Shown piece after piece: positions 52,525 to 61,738 of a stretch of 64,000 nt of DNA. Position 1 is the first letter of the stretch, and each line of letters starts with the position of its first letter. The translations under genes and the position numbers were made by a program. The DNA comes from Allotamlana fucoidanivorans (GTDB taxonomy: Bacteria > Bacteroidota > Bacteroidia > Flavobacteriales > Flavobacteriaceae), in contig NZ_CP074074.1 in the NCBI RefSeq assembly GCF_045788535.1, positions 3,162,001-3,226,000 on the forward strand, written 5' to 3'. The notes beneath the pieces are model-generated. The model worked only from the letters and a program-made list of their open reading frames with translations, did not search any database and was not told the origin of the DNA.

Positions 52525-54889
52525 TTCCTTTTAATCTACTAAACAGACCTTTATTTTCATCGGAGGCATAATACCCATACTTAGCGCCATAACCAAAATT
52601 AGATTGCTTCACATCATTAACAATAAGCATCATTCTTTGTAATTTATTCTGCTCATAAATCTCTTTGGTAAAATTAAGTACCGCCTTATCGGTGTAGCCA
52701 GCTCTTACTAAGTACATGGTATACCCCGCATATTCACTAATAATTAAAGTATCTGTAACCAACATAGAAGGCGCTGTATCAACTATAACGTAATCATATT
52801 GCTCTGAAACCGTATCAAATAATGTTTTTACGCGATCACTCATAAGTAACTCAGCCGGGTTTGGAGGTATTCTACCAGATAATAAAACATCTAGTTTAAT
52901 CCCATTGATGTTATAAGAATTAATAGTCTCTCCAAGTAGAACCGATGAATCTGCTAAATACTCAGACAACCCAATAGTTTTTGCATCCACTTTTTTATCC
53001 ACTGATTTCTTAATCTGCTGAGCCAATTGCGGATTTCTTAAATCGGCACCAATAACTAAAACCCTATGACCCGAATGACTTAAGGTTAGCGCAGCATTTA
53101 AACTAACAAAAGATTTGCCCTCTCCTTTAATGGTAGAAGTAACAAAAACAACATTGCCATAGCGTTCAAGGGTTTTGCTTTTCTTTATAAAATCAAAATT
53201 AGTGCGTATAATCCTGAAAGACTCCGATAATAAAGAACGGTCATTTTGCTTTATTAAAACTTGATTTTCTTTGATATTAGGTATTTCACCGAGTACGGGT
53301 ATATTCTTAATTACGTCTTGTAAATCTTCTTTATTATGAATTTTGGTATCTAATAAATCAACCACATAGATAATTAAAAAAGGAATGAGCAAGCCAATAA
53401 AAAGAGCACCTGCATAAATAACCATTGGCCTTTTTTGAACAGTTCCCAAGCCATATGCTGGTTCTACAATTTTTGCGCTAGGCATGGTTGTTGTTTGTGA
53501 AATTTCCGCTTCCTCTCTTTTTTCAAGTAAATACAAATACAGAGACTCTTTAATACTTTGTTTTCTACTAATAGAAATTAATTTGCTTTCTTGAACAGGA
53601 ACTGAAGAAATCTTTGAATTAATAGTACTAAGTTGATTTTGTAATCCTCTCAGTTGAATGTTTAACGTGTTTATATTGTTATCAATACTTACACTCAAAT
53701 TACTTTTTATAGCCTTTAGTGTTTGTTCAAGTTGGATGACCACCGAATTATTTTCCCCAGCACTTTTTAAAACCAAACGACGTTGTTCAATCAATTCATT
53801 ATAACGCGACGCCAGACTTACTAATGCGGGGTCACTTCCTCCAAGGTTAGCAGGTAAATTATCAAAAGCTCCTGTCTCAAGCGTTTTCTTCATATAATTC
53901 AACATATTTAGCTGAATTCTAATATCTTGAAGTTGCTGTTCACTATTAAGGCTAGAACTTGATAGCATTCCACTTTTTGAAGAAATATCAGTAATTTTAT
54001 TAGCCGATTTATAACGTACTATACTGTCCTCTACATCTAATAAATCTGATGCTATGGCTTCTACTCTATCATTGATAAAATTAGCCGTAGCTTTAGCCCT
54101 CAATTTGTTTTTTTCAACCGTAACCAGATTATACTCATTAACCAAGGTATTTATAATATCTATAGATTTATTTTCAACTTCGCTCTCTAAAAACAAATCA
54201 ATTACTTTTGAGCCTTTCGCAGCAGGAAAAATGCTTAACTTTTCCTTGAGTAATTTGGCTACCGTTTTAACTGGTGTTACTTTAATCTTAAATGCTCTAC
54301 CTTGATAGGTATTAACCTCATGGTCACCCTTTTTAGAAATAACAACACCGCCCATAGCAGTTGATATAGTCTCATCAAAAGTATAGGTTTTAGGATCTTC
54401 ATCCACATGAGATTTATACTCAAAATGTGATTCTGAAATAGGTTTTATATAGAACATGGTACTTGTTCTAGCAAGTACTGAGTCTGACACTAAAAACTGA
54501 ACATCAAATGGTCTCCCTGAATACATTTCATACTCATTTACTTTTCCTAAGGAAAAAAACTGAATATTCAGATTTAACTTTTCAACCACATTTTTTATCA
54601 AATTTCTTGATTTTATCACTTGAATTTCATCCTCAACTTTATTGTCCTCTTGACCTGTGACAAATGATAAATCTTTTAAAACAGCATTCCCCGGATTACT
54701 ATTATTATCCAACAACATAATTTTAGCCGTTGCAGAATATACTGGAACGGTATATCGATTCTTAAGAAATGCCAACAGAGCACATACCAAAACACTTAAT
54801 GCAAACCATTTCCAGCGTTTTACATATGCCATGACGGCCTTCTTTAGGTTAAATTTTCCTGTGTTTGTTGGGATATTATTATTTTCCAT
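52517..54889 (-). CDS. Polysaccharide co-polymerase / tyrosine autokinase (Wzc type)
   Basis: A 790-residue inner-membrane protein. The Wzz-type domain has a first TM ('FALSVLVCALLAFLKN') and a second ('MVIYAGALFIGLLIPFLIIYVVDLL') with a large coiled-coil periplasmic region ('LEQTLKAIKSNLSVSIDNNINTLNIQLRGLQNQLSTINSKI'). The C-terminal BY-kinase has Walker A 'TIKGEGKSFVSLNAAL', Walker A' 'VLVIGADLRNP' and Walker B 'YDYVIVDTAPS', and a tyrosine-rich tail 'YGAKYGYYASDENKG'. It controls chain length and export with Wza. The ATG at 54889 is chosen; alternative ATG at 54895. Confidence 0.95.
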   Translation of the reverse strand: MENNNIPTNTGKFNLKKAVMAYVKRWKWFALSVLVCALLAFLKNRYTVPVYSATAKIMLLDNNSNPGNAVLKDLSFVTGQEDNKVEDEIQVIKSRNLIKNVVEKLNLNIQFFSLGKVNEYEMYSGRPFDVQFLVSDSVLARTSTMFYIKPISESHFEYKSHVDEDPKTYTFDETISTAMGGVVISKKGDHEVNTYQGRAFKIKVTPVKTVAKLLKEKLSIFPAAKGSKVIDLFLESEVENKSIDIINTLVNEYNLVTVEKNKLRAKATANFINDRVEAIASDLLDVEDSIVRYKSANKITDISSKSGMLSSSSLNSEQQLQDIRIQLNMLNYMKKTLETGAFDNLPANLGGSDPALVSLASRYNELIEQRRLVLKSAGENNSVVIQLEQTLKAIKSNLSVSIDNNINTLNIQLRGLQNQLSTINSKISSVPVQESKLISISRKQSIKESLYLYLLEKREEAEISQTTTMPSAKIVEPAYGLGTVQKRPMVIYAGALFIGLLIPFLIIYVVDLLDTKIHNKEDLQDVIKNIPVLGEIPNIKENQVLIKQNDRSLLSESFRIIRTNFDFIKKSKTLERYGNVVFVTSTIKGEGKSFVSLNAALTLSHSGHRVLVIGADLRNPQLAQQIKKSVDKKVDAKTIGLSEYLADSSVLLGETINSYNINGIKLDVLLSGRIPPNPAELLMSDRVKTLFDTVSEQYDYVIVDTAPSMLVTDTLIISEYAGYTMYLVRAGYTDKAVLNFTKEIYEQNKLQRMMLIVNDVKQSNFGYGAKYGYYASDENKGLFSRLKGTT

Positions 54890-54899
54890 GTACATAATT

Positions 54900-55670
54900 C
54901 TAGCGCGTAAATAAAATACCAATAGTTATAGCAAGCCCTAATAAAGATGCAAAAACACCAATTCTGGCATCCCCAGAGGCTCTACTCACACCAAAGCTAT
55001 TGGGTTCTACATAAACCACATCATTTTGTGTTAAGTAGTACACCGGTGAATTAAAAACTTCTTTACTTGTTAAATCAATACGGGTATAGGTTTTTGCTCC
55101 ATTAAAATCACGAATTACTAAAACATTATCTCTTTTACCTGTTATCGCTAAATCGCCTGCAGCCGATAAAGCCTCTAAGATAGAAATGCGTTCTCCAGTT
55201 ACTGGGTAAACACCAGGGTTATTTACTTGGCCAAAAACCGACACTCTATAATTATTAATTCGCATAATAACCACCGGATCTTTGAGCAGTTTTCCGTCCT
55301 CAAACTTCTTTTTAAATAATTGCTTTGCTTCCTCAATGGTTAAACCTTCTAATTTTACTTTTCCTAAAACAGGGTAATCCACATTGCCTTCTGAGTCTAT
55401 CAAGTATTGAACCAAGGTGCCTTGACCATTACCACCAGTTGATTCAATTAAATTGTACGGCTGCGTAACTGTTAAATCTGGAGTGGAAATATAAATACTT
55501 AATAAATCACCTGTTTTTAATGTTGCATTAAATGTATTGGTATCTACAATCGTTTCAGCATTTTTTGCATTCTGAAAATACACAATATCCTTCTTTGTGG
55601 AGCAAGAACTCACCAAAGCAAGCACATATAAAACGATAATTAACTTAAATGTTGAAGTCAATCGGCTCAT
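54900..55670 (-). CDS. Polysaccharide export lipoprotein (Wza type)
   Basis: A 256-residue lipoprotein: 'LIIVLYVLALVSSC' gives the acylated Cys at about residue 23. The Poly_export domain has 'LKTGDLLSIYISTPDLT' and 'YLIDSEGNVDYPVLGKVKLEGLTIEEAKQLFKKKF', and the SLBB domain 'VSVFGQVNNPGVYPVTGERISILEALSAAGDL'. A C-terminal helix ('IGVFASLLGLAITIGILF') is likely the outer-membrane pore helix. It forms the outer-membrane channel with Wzc, whose gene follows closely on the same strand. Confidence 0.95.
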   Translation of the reverse strand: MSRLTSTFKLIIVLYVLALVSSCSTKKDIVYFQNAKNAETIVDTNTFNATLKTGDLLSIYISTPDLTVTQPYNLIESTGGNGQGTLVQYLIDSEGNVDYPVLGKVKLEGLTIEEAKQLFKKKFEDGKLLKDPVVIMRINNYRVSVFGQVNNPGVYPVTGERISILEALSAAGDLAITGKRDNVLVIRDFNGAKTYTRIDLTSKEVFNSPVYYLTQNDVVYVEPNSFGVSRASGDARIGVFASLLGLAITIGILFTR

Positions 55671-55714
55671 GTAGTTTTAAGATTTGGAGGGAAAGTTAAA
55701 GAATTTTAATTGAT

Positions 55715-57676
55715 TTATAATAGATTACTATAATTTCTAGAGCTTGTTTCATTTAAAGCAGACATACTCTTTGCTTTTTTATATATCTGAACCCGTTTAT
55801 CAAATTTCTCGTAATCAGAATTATTAGATTGATATTCAGGAATGAGTTGCTTCATTTTCAAAACAATATTATTGTTTTGAAAACGGTTAGTCATACATAG
55901 TTCTTCAATCTCTGATTTTATCTTGCTATATTCTAGTGCTCTCGTTTTACTTATCATAATCTTCTTGTGATAGGTTGATAAGGTGTTTTCCCCATTAGCC
56001 AGCAACTCTTCATACAATTTTTCTCCAGGTCTTAAGCCGGTTATCCTAATATCAATATCTTCTGGATATCGCAAACCTGAAAGTTTAATCATATTTTTAG
56101 CTAAATCAAATATTTTAACCGATTCGCCCATATCGAAAATAAATATTTCACCACCTTTACCCATCGTGCCAGCTTCCAATACCAAACGAGACGCCTCAGG
56201 TATGGTCATAAAATAACGGGTGATATCTTTATGCGTTAAGGTTAAAGGCCCTCCATTTTCTATTTGTTTTTTAAACAAGGGAATCACGGAACCATTGGAT
56301 CCTAAAACATTACCGAAGCGCGTTGTAATAAATTTTGTTTTGCTTTCCTTTTGTAAGCAACTAATATACATTTCAGCAAGGCGCTTCGTGGCTCCCATTA
56401 CGCTAGTAGGGTTAACTGCTTTGTCAGTAGAGACAAAAACAAATTTTTTCACATTATACCTGGATGCGGTATCGGCAAGAAGCTTAGTACCATTTACATT
56501 TATTTTTATAGCTTCATAAGGGGTTTGTTCCATCAATGGAACATGCTTGTATGCCGCAGCATGAAACACCAAAGTCGGTTTGTATTGTTGAAATATGGTA
56601 TCAATTCTTAAACCATCTCTAATATCTGCCACTATAGCAGTTTGATTATGAAAACCACTACGTATTAAATCTTGTTGCACATCATAAAGCGCTGATTCTG
56701 CTTGGTCTACCAATATAAGTTCCTTAACACTAAAATGAGCCAGTTGTTTTACCAATTCACTTCCAATAGACCCGGCAGCTCCAGAAATAAGCACGGTTTC
56801 ACCCCTAAACTCGCTTAACAAATTAGGATTGTCTATTTCAATAGGTGGACGACCCAACAAATCTTCTATTTGCACTTGTTTGATTTGTTTTGTACTTAAT
56901 TCACCATTAATCCATTGCTCGATAGGTGGTACTTTATTAATTTTAACATCAGAATCTACTAAACTATCAACTAACCTTCTTAAGCGTTCTAATTTTAACG
57001 TTTGAGAGGCTACAATAATTTCATCAATACGATTACTATGAATATAGTCCGCTGATACTTGTTGATGATTTATGATAGAAATCCCATTAATCTTTTTTCC
57101 TATTTTCTTCACATCATCATCAATGAACGCTACAACTTGGTAGGAGGAATTGTTATTACTCACTAAAGCATTGTAGGTAACAATACCAGAATCAGCCGCA
57201 CCATAAATTAAAACACGCTTTGATACTCTGAACTTACATTTTAGGTACTTAAACAACATTTTAAATGCTAATCTGCTTGCGGCAAGTAGTACAAAACTCA
57301 ATAAGGCATGTATAACAATAATAGATAAAGGAATGGTAAAATTAGGGGCTAATCCTGTTGTTCTATTTATAAACACAACACCAATACACAATGCTGATAT
57401 TAGTGCTATAGATTTAAAAACAGTAACAATGTCTGAAAATCCGGTATGGCGGATCAAACTTTTATAGGAGCCTATAATTAAAAAACTAACCGAAGCCACA
57501 ATAACCAAAAAAGGCAATTGAATAGCAAACTGTTTTAAATCGAACTGTAAAGTAAAATTAAAACGGATGAGATAAGCCATACAAAATGTTACTAGTATTG
57601 AGAGCAAATCAATACCAAAAACCAGCCATTTTGAAGCATGTTTATGAGTGAGGGAAGCTAAGTAATTTTTTATCAT
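55715..57676 (-). CDS. Membrane-bound UDP-sugar 4,6-dehydratase (PglF/FlaA1/CapD family)
   Basis: A 653-residue protein with four or five N-terminal TM helices (about residues 15-140), a CoA-binding-like Rossmann region ('VLIYGAADSGIVTYNALV', 'VVAFIDDDVKK') and a C-terminal SDR dehydratase ('LISGAAGSIGSELVKQLA', 'KFVFVSTDKAVNPTSVMGATKRLAEMY', 'TTRFGNVLGSNGSVIPLFK'). It makes UDP-4-keto-6-deoxy-GlcNAc. Its start overlaps the end of the aminotransferase by four bases, so the two probably act in sequence. Confidence 0.94.
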   Translation of the reverse strand: MIKNYLASLTHKHASKWLVFGIDLLSILVTFCMAYLIRFNFTLQFDLKQFAIQLPFLVIVASVSFLIIGSYKSLIRHTGFSDIVTVFKSIALISALCIGVVFINRTTGLAPNFTIPLSIIVIHALLSFVLLAASRLAFKMLFKYLKCKFRVSKRVLIYGAADSGIVTYNALVSNNNSSYQVVAFIDDDVKKIGKKINGISIINHQQVSADYIHSNRIDEIIVASQTLKLERLRRLVDSLVDSDVKINKVPPIEQWINGELSTKQIKQVQIEDLLGRPPIEIDNPNLLSEFRGETVLISGAAGSIGSELVKQLAHFSVKELILVDQAESALYDVQQDLIRSGFHNQTAIVADIRDGLRIDTIFQQYKPTLVFHAAAYKHVPLMEQTPYEAIKINVNGTKLLADTASRYNVKKFVFVSTDKAVNPTSVMGATKRLAEMYISCLQKESKTKFITTRFGNVLGSNGSVIPLFKKQIENGGPLTLTHKDITRYFMTIPEASRLVLEAGTMGKGGEIFIFDMGESVKIFDLAKNMIKLSGLRYPEDIDIRITGLRPGEKLYEELLANGENTLSTYHKKIMISKTRALEYSKIKSEIEELCMTNRFQNNNIVLKMKQLIPEYQSNNSDYEKFDKRVQIYKKAKSMSALNETSSRNYSNLL

Positions 57677-58803
57677 GAATTGAGGGATTTCTTTATAATA
57701 GCAATAATTCTGTTTAAGTCATCAGTGTCTAAATTAGAGCCACTAGGCAAACACAAGCCCCTATTGAAAAGGTCTTCTGATACGCCATTGGTATAGCTCA
57801 AACAATGCATAAACACAGGTTGTAAATGCATTGGTTTCCATAAGGGTCTGGATTCAATATCGTCCTGTAACAACGCTTTTCTTATACGCTCTCTGGTCTC
57901 AAATGCGTCTGTTGAAATACAGGTTATCCATCGGTTTGAAAAACAACCTGTTGGTTCTTCTAAAAAAGTAATGGAATTACATTCTGATAAATGTCTTTTA
58001 TAATACTCGTAATTTCTTCGTCTAGCTTCAACTCTTAAGTCAAGTACTTCCATTTGTCCTCTACCTATACCCGCTAAAACATTACTCATTCTATAATTAA
58101 AACCAATGGAAGAATGTTCATAATGCGCCGCATCATCACGAGCCTGTGTGGCCAAGAAAACAGCCCGTTTTTTTAGGGATGGATCTTTACAAATCAAGGC
58201 ACCGCCACCCGAGGTTGTTATAATTTTATTACCATTGAATGATAAAATTCCAAAATCCGCTAAGGTGCCACAAGGTTTACCATAATAGGTACTTCCAAAA
58301 GCTTCAGCACTATCCTCTATCACTGGAATACCATACTTTTTTGCAATAGTTTGTATAGCATGCGCTTTATAGGGTACCCCATATAAATGCACCGCTATAA
58401 TGGCTTTAGGTGTTTTGTTTTTATGTATTCTGTCAATTATCGCCTTCTCGAGCAGATACGGATCCATATTCCAGGTCTCTAATTCGCTATCCACAAAAAT
58501 AGGCGTAGCACCTTCATAGAGAATCGGGTTGGCTGAGGCCGCAAAGGTAAAACTTTGACATATTACCTCGTCACCCACTCCTATACCTAATAAGCGTAAG
58601 GCTATATGTATGGCTGCAGTACCTGAACTTAACGCAGCTACATCACAATCATTGCCCAAGTAATGTTTAATAGCATCTTCAAAACCATCAACATTGGGCC
58701 CTAATGGAGCAATCCAATTAGAATCAAAGGCCTGGGCAACATATTTTTGCTCTGCACCTCCCATATGGGGAGAGGATAAATATATTTTCGTTTTAGTTAG
58801 CAT
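57673..58803 (-). CDS. DegT/DnrJ/EryC1-type sugar aminotransferase
   Basis: A 376-residue PLP enzyme: 'ALSSGTAAIHIALRLLGIGVGDEVICQSFTFAASANPILYEGA', 'VIEDSAEAFGSTYYGKPCGTLADFGILSFNGNKIITTSGGGALI' (PLP Lys in 'GNKIIT') and 'FNYRMSNVLAGIGRGQMEVL'. It transfers an amino group to a 4-keto sugar. The four-base overlap with the PglF-like dehydratase gene suggests a UDP-4-amino-4,6-dideoxy-GlcNAc product, as in the bacillosamine pathway; this is inference. No acetyltransferase is adjacent. Confidence 0.94.
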   Translation of the reverse strand: MLTKTKIYLSSPHMGGAEQKYVAQAFDSNWIAPLGPNVDGFEDAIKHYLGNDCDVAALSSGTAAIHIALRLLGIGVGDEVICQSFTFAASANPILYEGATPIFVDSELETWNMDPYLLEKAIIDRIHKNKTPKAIIAVHLYGVPYKAHAIQTIAKKYGIPVIEDSAEAFGSTYYGKPCGTLADFGILSFNGNKIITTSGGGALICKDPSLKKRAVFLATQARDDAAHYEHSSIGFNYRMSNVLAGIGRGQMEVLDLRVEARRRNYEYYKRHLSECNSITFLEEPTGCFSNRWITCISTDAFETRERIRKALLQDDIESRPLWKPMHLQPVFMHCLSYTNGVSEDLFNRGLCLPSGSNLDTDDLNRIIAIIKKSLNS

Positions 58804-59370
58804 GGTTTGTTATCATATTGTTTAATGGCATAAGGCGAGCCTCCATAGTAATCAACTATGTTGCTTTTCGTTTTAAAAATATATGGAATTTCCCTTGAGA
58901 CATTAATACAAATTCGTTTTAATTAATATTTTTAACATGTGTTTTATAATGTTATAACAACCTATTTTCTAGATATAGCATATAAACACAAATTAAATTT
59001 TTAAGCTATTAATCAATTCAATTTTTGTATTCAACGGTGTAAATTTAGTAATTGTTTTAATTCATTGGAGGCACTTAGAATATATTTCGCTAAAAGCCTA
59101 TTTATTTCGGTTTATCAGCAACCAAAATTCAGGATATAGCAAAAGTTTGCAACTCATCGAACGCCTCGTATTTAAACGATGTTAATGTACCGCTTACTTG
59201 CTCTATACAACCCATATGACCTTTCTGTTTTTTAACATGAGGCGCATACATCGGAAAAATTAACACCAGCATGAATTTCATCGGAAAAAATGAAACCTTA
59301 ATACAGGAATCATCTTTCCTTTCATAAATTTTTATAATATTTGCTTCAGCTATTAAACACCCAAACAAAA
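58804..59370. other. Intergenic region upstream of the two EPS operons
   Basis: About 567 AT-rich bases between the divergent aminotransferase and epimerase genes. It probably holds the promoters for both leftward and rightward EPS operons. I see a direct repeat CATCGGAAAAA at 59249-59259 and 59279-59289 but no credible gene; the only sizeable open frame (59129-59383, minus) has no family likeness and is taken as chance. Confidence 0.55.
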
Positions 59371-60369
59371 ATGACTTACCCACAACTGGATGAATTAAAA
59401 GGAAAACGTGTTTTAGTAACAGGAGGTGCTGGCTTTATAGGGTCAAACCTGATTGAAGTATTACTAGCACATGGTATAGCTGTTGTTTGCTTAGATAATT
59501 TTTCAACAGGAAAGCGAGAGAATATCACACCCTTTTTATCAGATTCAAATTTCACTTTAATTGAAGGCGATATTAGGCATCTTGAGGATTGTAACCAAGC
59601 ATGCAAGAACGTAAACTACGTGTTGCATCAAGCGGCTCTAGGATCTGTACCAAGATCTATTAAAGATCCCATCACAACGAATGATGTTAATATTTCAGGA
59701 TTTTTAAATATGCTGGTAGCAGCAAGAGATGCTAAGGTAACCCGCTTTGTATATGCGGCAAGTTCATCAACCTATGGTGATCATGAAGCTTTACCAAAAG
59801 TTGAGGACGTTATTGGCAAGCCTCTTTCGCCCTACGCCATTACCAAATATGTGAATGAATTATATGCTGATATCTTTCAAAAAACCTATGGCCTAGATAC
59901 AATAGGCTTAAGGTATTTTAATGTGTTTGGAAAGCGCCAAGATCCTGATGGAGCCTATGCTGCGGTGATTCCCCTGTTTGTAAAACAACTTATAAAACAT
60001 GAGTCGCCTGTAATTAATGGAGACGGCAGTTACTCGCGTGACTTTACCTATATAGACAATGTGGTTCAAATGAATATATTGGCTCTAACCACTACAAACA
60101 AAGCGGCTTTAAATACGGTGTATAATGTGGCTTATGGTGAACGCACTACGCTTTTAGAACTAGCAAGTTTATTGAAGAATCACTTAGCTCAGTTTGATAG
60201 GGACATTCTTAATGTTGCGATTAAACATAGAGATAACCGGGTTGGTGATATTCCGCATTCTTTAGCCTCTATAGACAAAGCAAAACAACGCCTCCAGTAC
60301 AAGCCAAAGTACAATATCGATAAAGGTATTGAGGCTGCAGTAACATGGTATTGGAACCATTTAAAATAA
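59371..60369 (+). CDS. UDP-N-acetylglucosamine 4-epimerase-type SDR (WbpP-like)
   Basis: A 332-residue extended SDR: 'KRVLVTGGAGFIGSNLIEVLLAHGIAVVCLDNFSTGKREN', 'VLHQAALGSVPRSIKDPITTNDVNISGFLNML', 'YAASSSTYGDHEALPKVE' and the Tyr-Lys pair in 'SPYAITKYVNELYADIF', with 'LRYFNVFGKRQDPDGAYAAVIP'. The 'GSVPRSIKDP' region resembles WbpP/TviC enzymes that act on UDP-GlcNAc(A). Together with the next gene it would give UDP-GalNAcA. Start ATG 59371; an in-frame TTG at 59341 is less likely. Confidence 0.93.
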   Translation: MTYPQLDELKGKRVLVTGGAGFIGSNLIEVLLAHGIAVVCLDNFSTGKRENITPFLSDSNFTLIEGDIRHLEDCNQACKNVNYVLHQAALGSVPRSIKDPITTNDVNISGFLNMLVAARDAKVTRFVYAASSSTYGDHEALPKVEDVIGKPLSPYAITKYVNELYADIFQKTYGLDTIGLRYFNVFGKRQDPDGAYAAVIPLFVKQLIKHESPVINGDGSYSRDFTYIDNVVQMNILALTTTNKAALNTVYNVAYGERTTLLELASLLKNHLAQFDRDILNVAIKHRDNRVGDIPHSLASIDKAKQRLQYKPKYNIDKGIEAAVTWYWNHLK

Positions 60370-60375
60370 TTACAA

Positions 60376-60405
60376 ATGTCAGTCTGAGCGCAGTCGAAGA
60401 CTCAT
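60376..60405. repeat. Intergenic palindromic repeat-like element
   Basis: The sequence around 60379-60403 contains AGTCT (60381-60385) and AGACT (60398-60402) flanking a GC-richer core GAGCGCAGTCGA, an arrangement I recall from dispersed intergenic repeats of Flavobacteriaceae. Its GC content is markedly above that of the surrounding DNA. Only one copy is in the window. Confidence 0.5.
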
Positions 60406-60440
60406 AAACAAATCAACTAATCAAAGAATAAACACCTAAA

Positions 60441-61721
60441 ATGAACAATATAAAAATAGCAGTAATTGGTTTAGGCTATGTAGGTTTACCATTGGCTAGG
60501 TTATTTGCTACAAAATATCCTGTGATTGGCTTTGATATCAATGAAAAGCGCATTGATGAGCTAAGGCAAGGCAAGGACACCACACTAGAGGTGGCCTCAG
60601 ATGTTTTAACAGCAGTGTTAAAAAACACCAACAATAATACCATAGGGCTTTTTTGTGCGTCTCATCTTCAGGCTATAAAAGACTGCAACTATTATATAGT
60701 AACGGTACCCACACCTATTGATAAAAATAATAGGCCCGATTTAACACCGCTTTACAAATCGAGTGAAACCGTGGGCAAAGTGCTTAAAAAAGGAGATATT
60801 GTTATTTATGAATCTACGGTGTATCCTGGAGTGACTGAAGAAGAATGTATCCCTGTACTGGAACGTGTAAGCGGACTTACCTTTAACCAAGATTTTTATG
60901 CTGGCTATTCTCCAGAGCGGATCAATCCGGGCGATAAATTACATACCGTAGATAAGATATTAAAAGTAACGGCAGGCTCTACCCCAGAAATCGGTAAAAA
61001 AGTAGATGCCCTTTATGCGAGTGTGATTACCGCAGGTACGCACCTAGCGCCTACTATCAAAGTAGCAGAGGCGGCTAAGGTGATTGAAAACTCGCAACGC
61101 GATATTAATATTGCCTTTGTTAATGAGCTGGCTAAAATTTTCAATCTATTAGATATTGATACCCATGCGGTATTAGAAGCTGCAGGCACCAAATGGAATT
61201 TTTTACCCTTTAAACCCGGCTTGGTAGGCGGGCATTGTATAGGGGTTGACCCTTACTATTTAGCCCAAAAAGCCCAAGAGGTGGGCTATCATCCTGAAAT
61301 TATTTTAGCAGGCCGCAGGGTCAATGATAGTATGGGACACTATGTAGCGGCTCAAGTGATAAAGTTGATGCTGCAAAAAGACATTCGTATTAATGAGGCT
61401 AATATTTTGGTTTTGGGTATTACATTTAAAGAAAATTGTCCTGATGTACGGAACACCAAAGTGGTTGATGTAGTACATGAGCTTAAAAGCTATAATACCA
61501 ACATTACTATTTATGATCCTTGGGCCAACCCAGAAGAAGTGAAACATGAATATGGCTTATCAACTACCCAAAACCTCCCTTCTGAACAATTTGACGCCGT
61601 AGTTTTAACCGTGGCTCATAAAGAATTTTTAGATGAAAATTTAGACGCTTTATTGAAAGATAATGGTGTTTTATATGATGTAAAAGGCGTTTTAAAATTA
61701 TCTGTAAGTGGAAGGTTGTAA
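60441..61721 (+). CDS. Nucleotide-sugar dehydrogenase (UDP-HexNAc dehydrogenase, WbpO-like)
   Basis: A 426-residue UDP-glucose/GDP-mannose dehydrogenase family member: 'IAVIGLGYVGLPLARLFATKYPVIGFDIN' (NAD loop), 'YIVTVPTPIDKNNRPDLTPL', 'GYSPERINPGDK', 'KVAEAAKVIENSQRDINIAFVNELAKIF' and the catalytic Cys in 'LVGGHCIGVDPYYLAQKA'. The 'SPERINPGDK...VGGHCIGVDPYYL' combination is that of WbpO/TviB-type enzymes, forming UDP-GalNAcA or GlcNAcA with the preceding epimerase. Confidence 0.95.
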   Translation: MNNIKIAVIGLGYVGLPLARLFATKYPVIGFDINEKRIDELRQGKDTTLEVASDVLTAVLKNTNNNTIGLFCASHLQAIKDCNYYIVTVPTPIDKNNRPDLTPLYKSSETVGKVLKKGDIVIYESTVYPGVTEEECIPVLERVSGLTFNQDFYAGYSPERINPGDKLHTVDKILKVTAGSTPEIGKKVDALYASVITAGTHLAPTIKVAEAAKVIENSQRDINIAFVNELAKIFNLLDIDTHAVLEAAGTKWNFLPFKPGLVGGHCIGVDPYYLAQKAQEVGYHPEIILAGRRVNDSMGHYVAAQVIKLMLQKDIRINEANILVLGITFKENCPDVRNTKVVDVVHELKSYNTNITIYDPWANPEEVKHEYGLSTTQNLPSEQFDAVVLTVAHKEFLDENLDALLKDNGVLYDVKGVLKLSVSGRL

Positions 61722-61738
61722 ACGAAAATTAAACTAAA

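Noticed and set aside
59129..59383. An 84-residue minus-strand frame in the gap before the epimerase gene
   Set aside because: No recognisable domain, Cys-containing scattered composition, no promoter or neighbour logic, and it overlaps the likely epimerase promoter and start.
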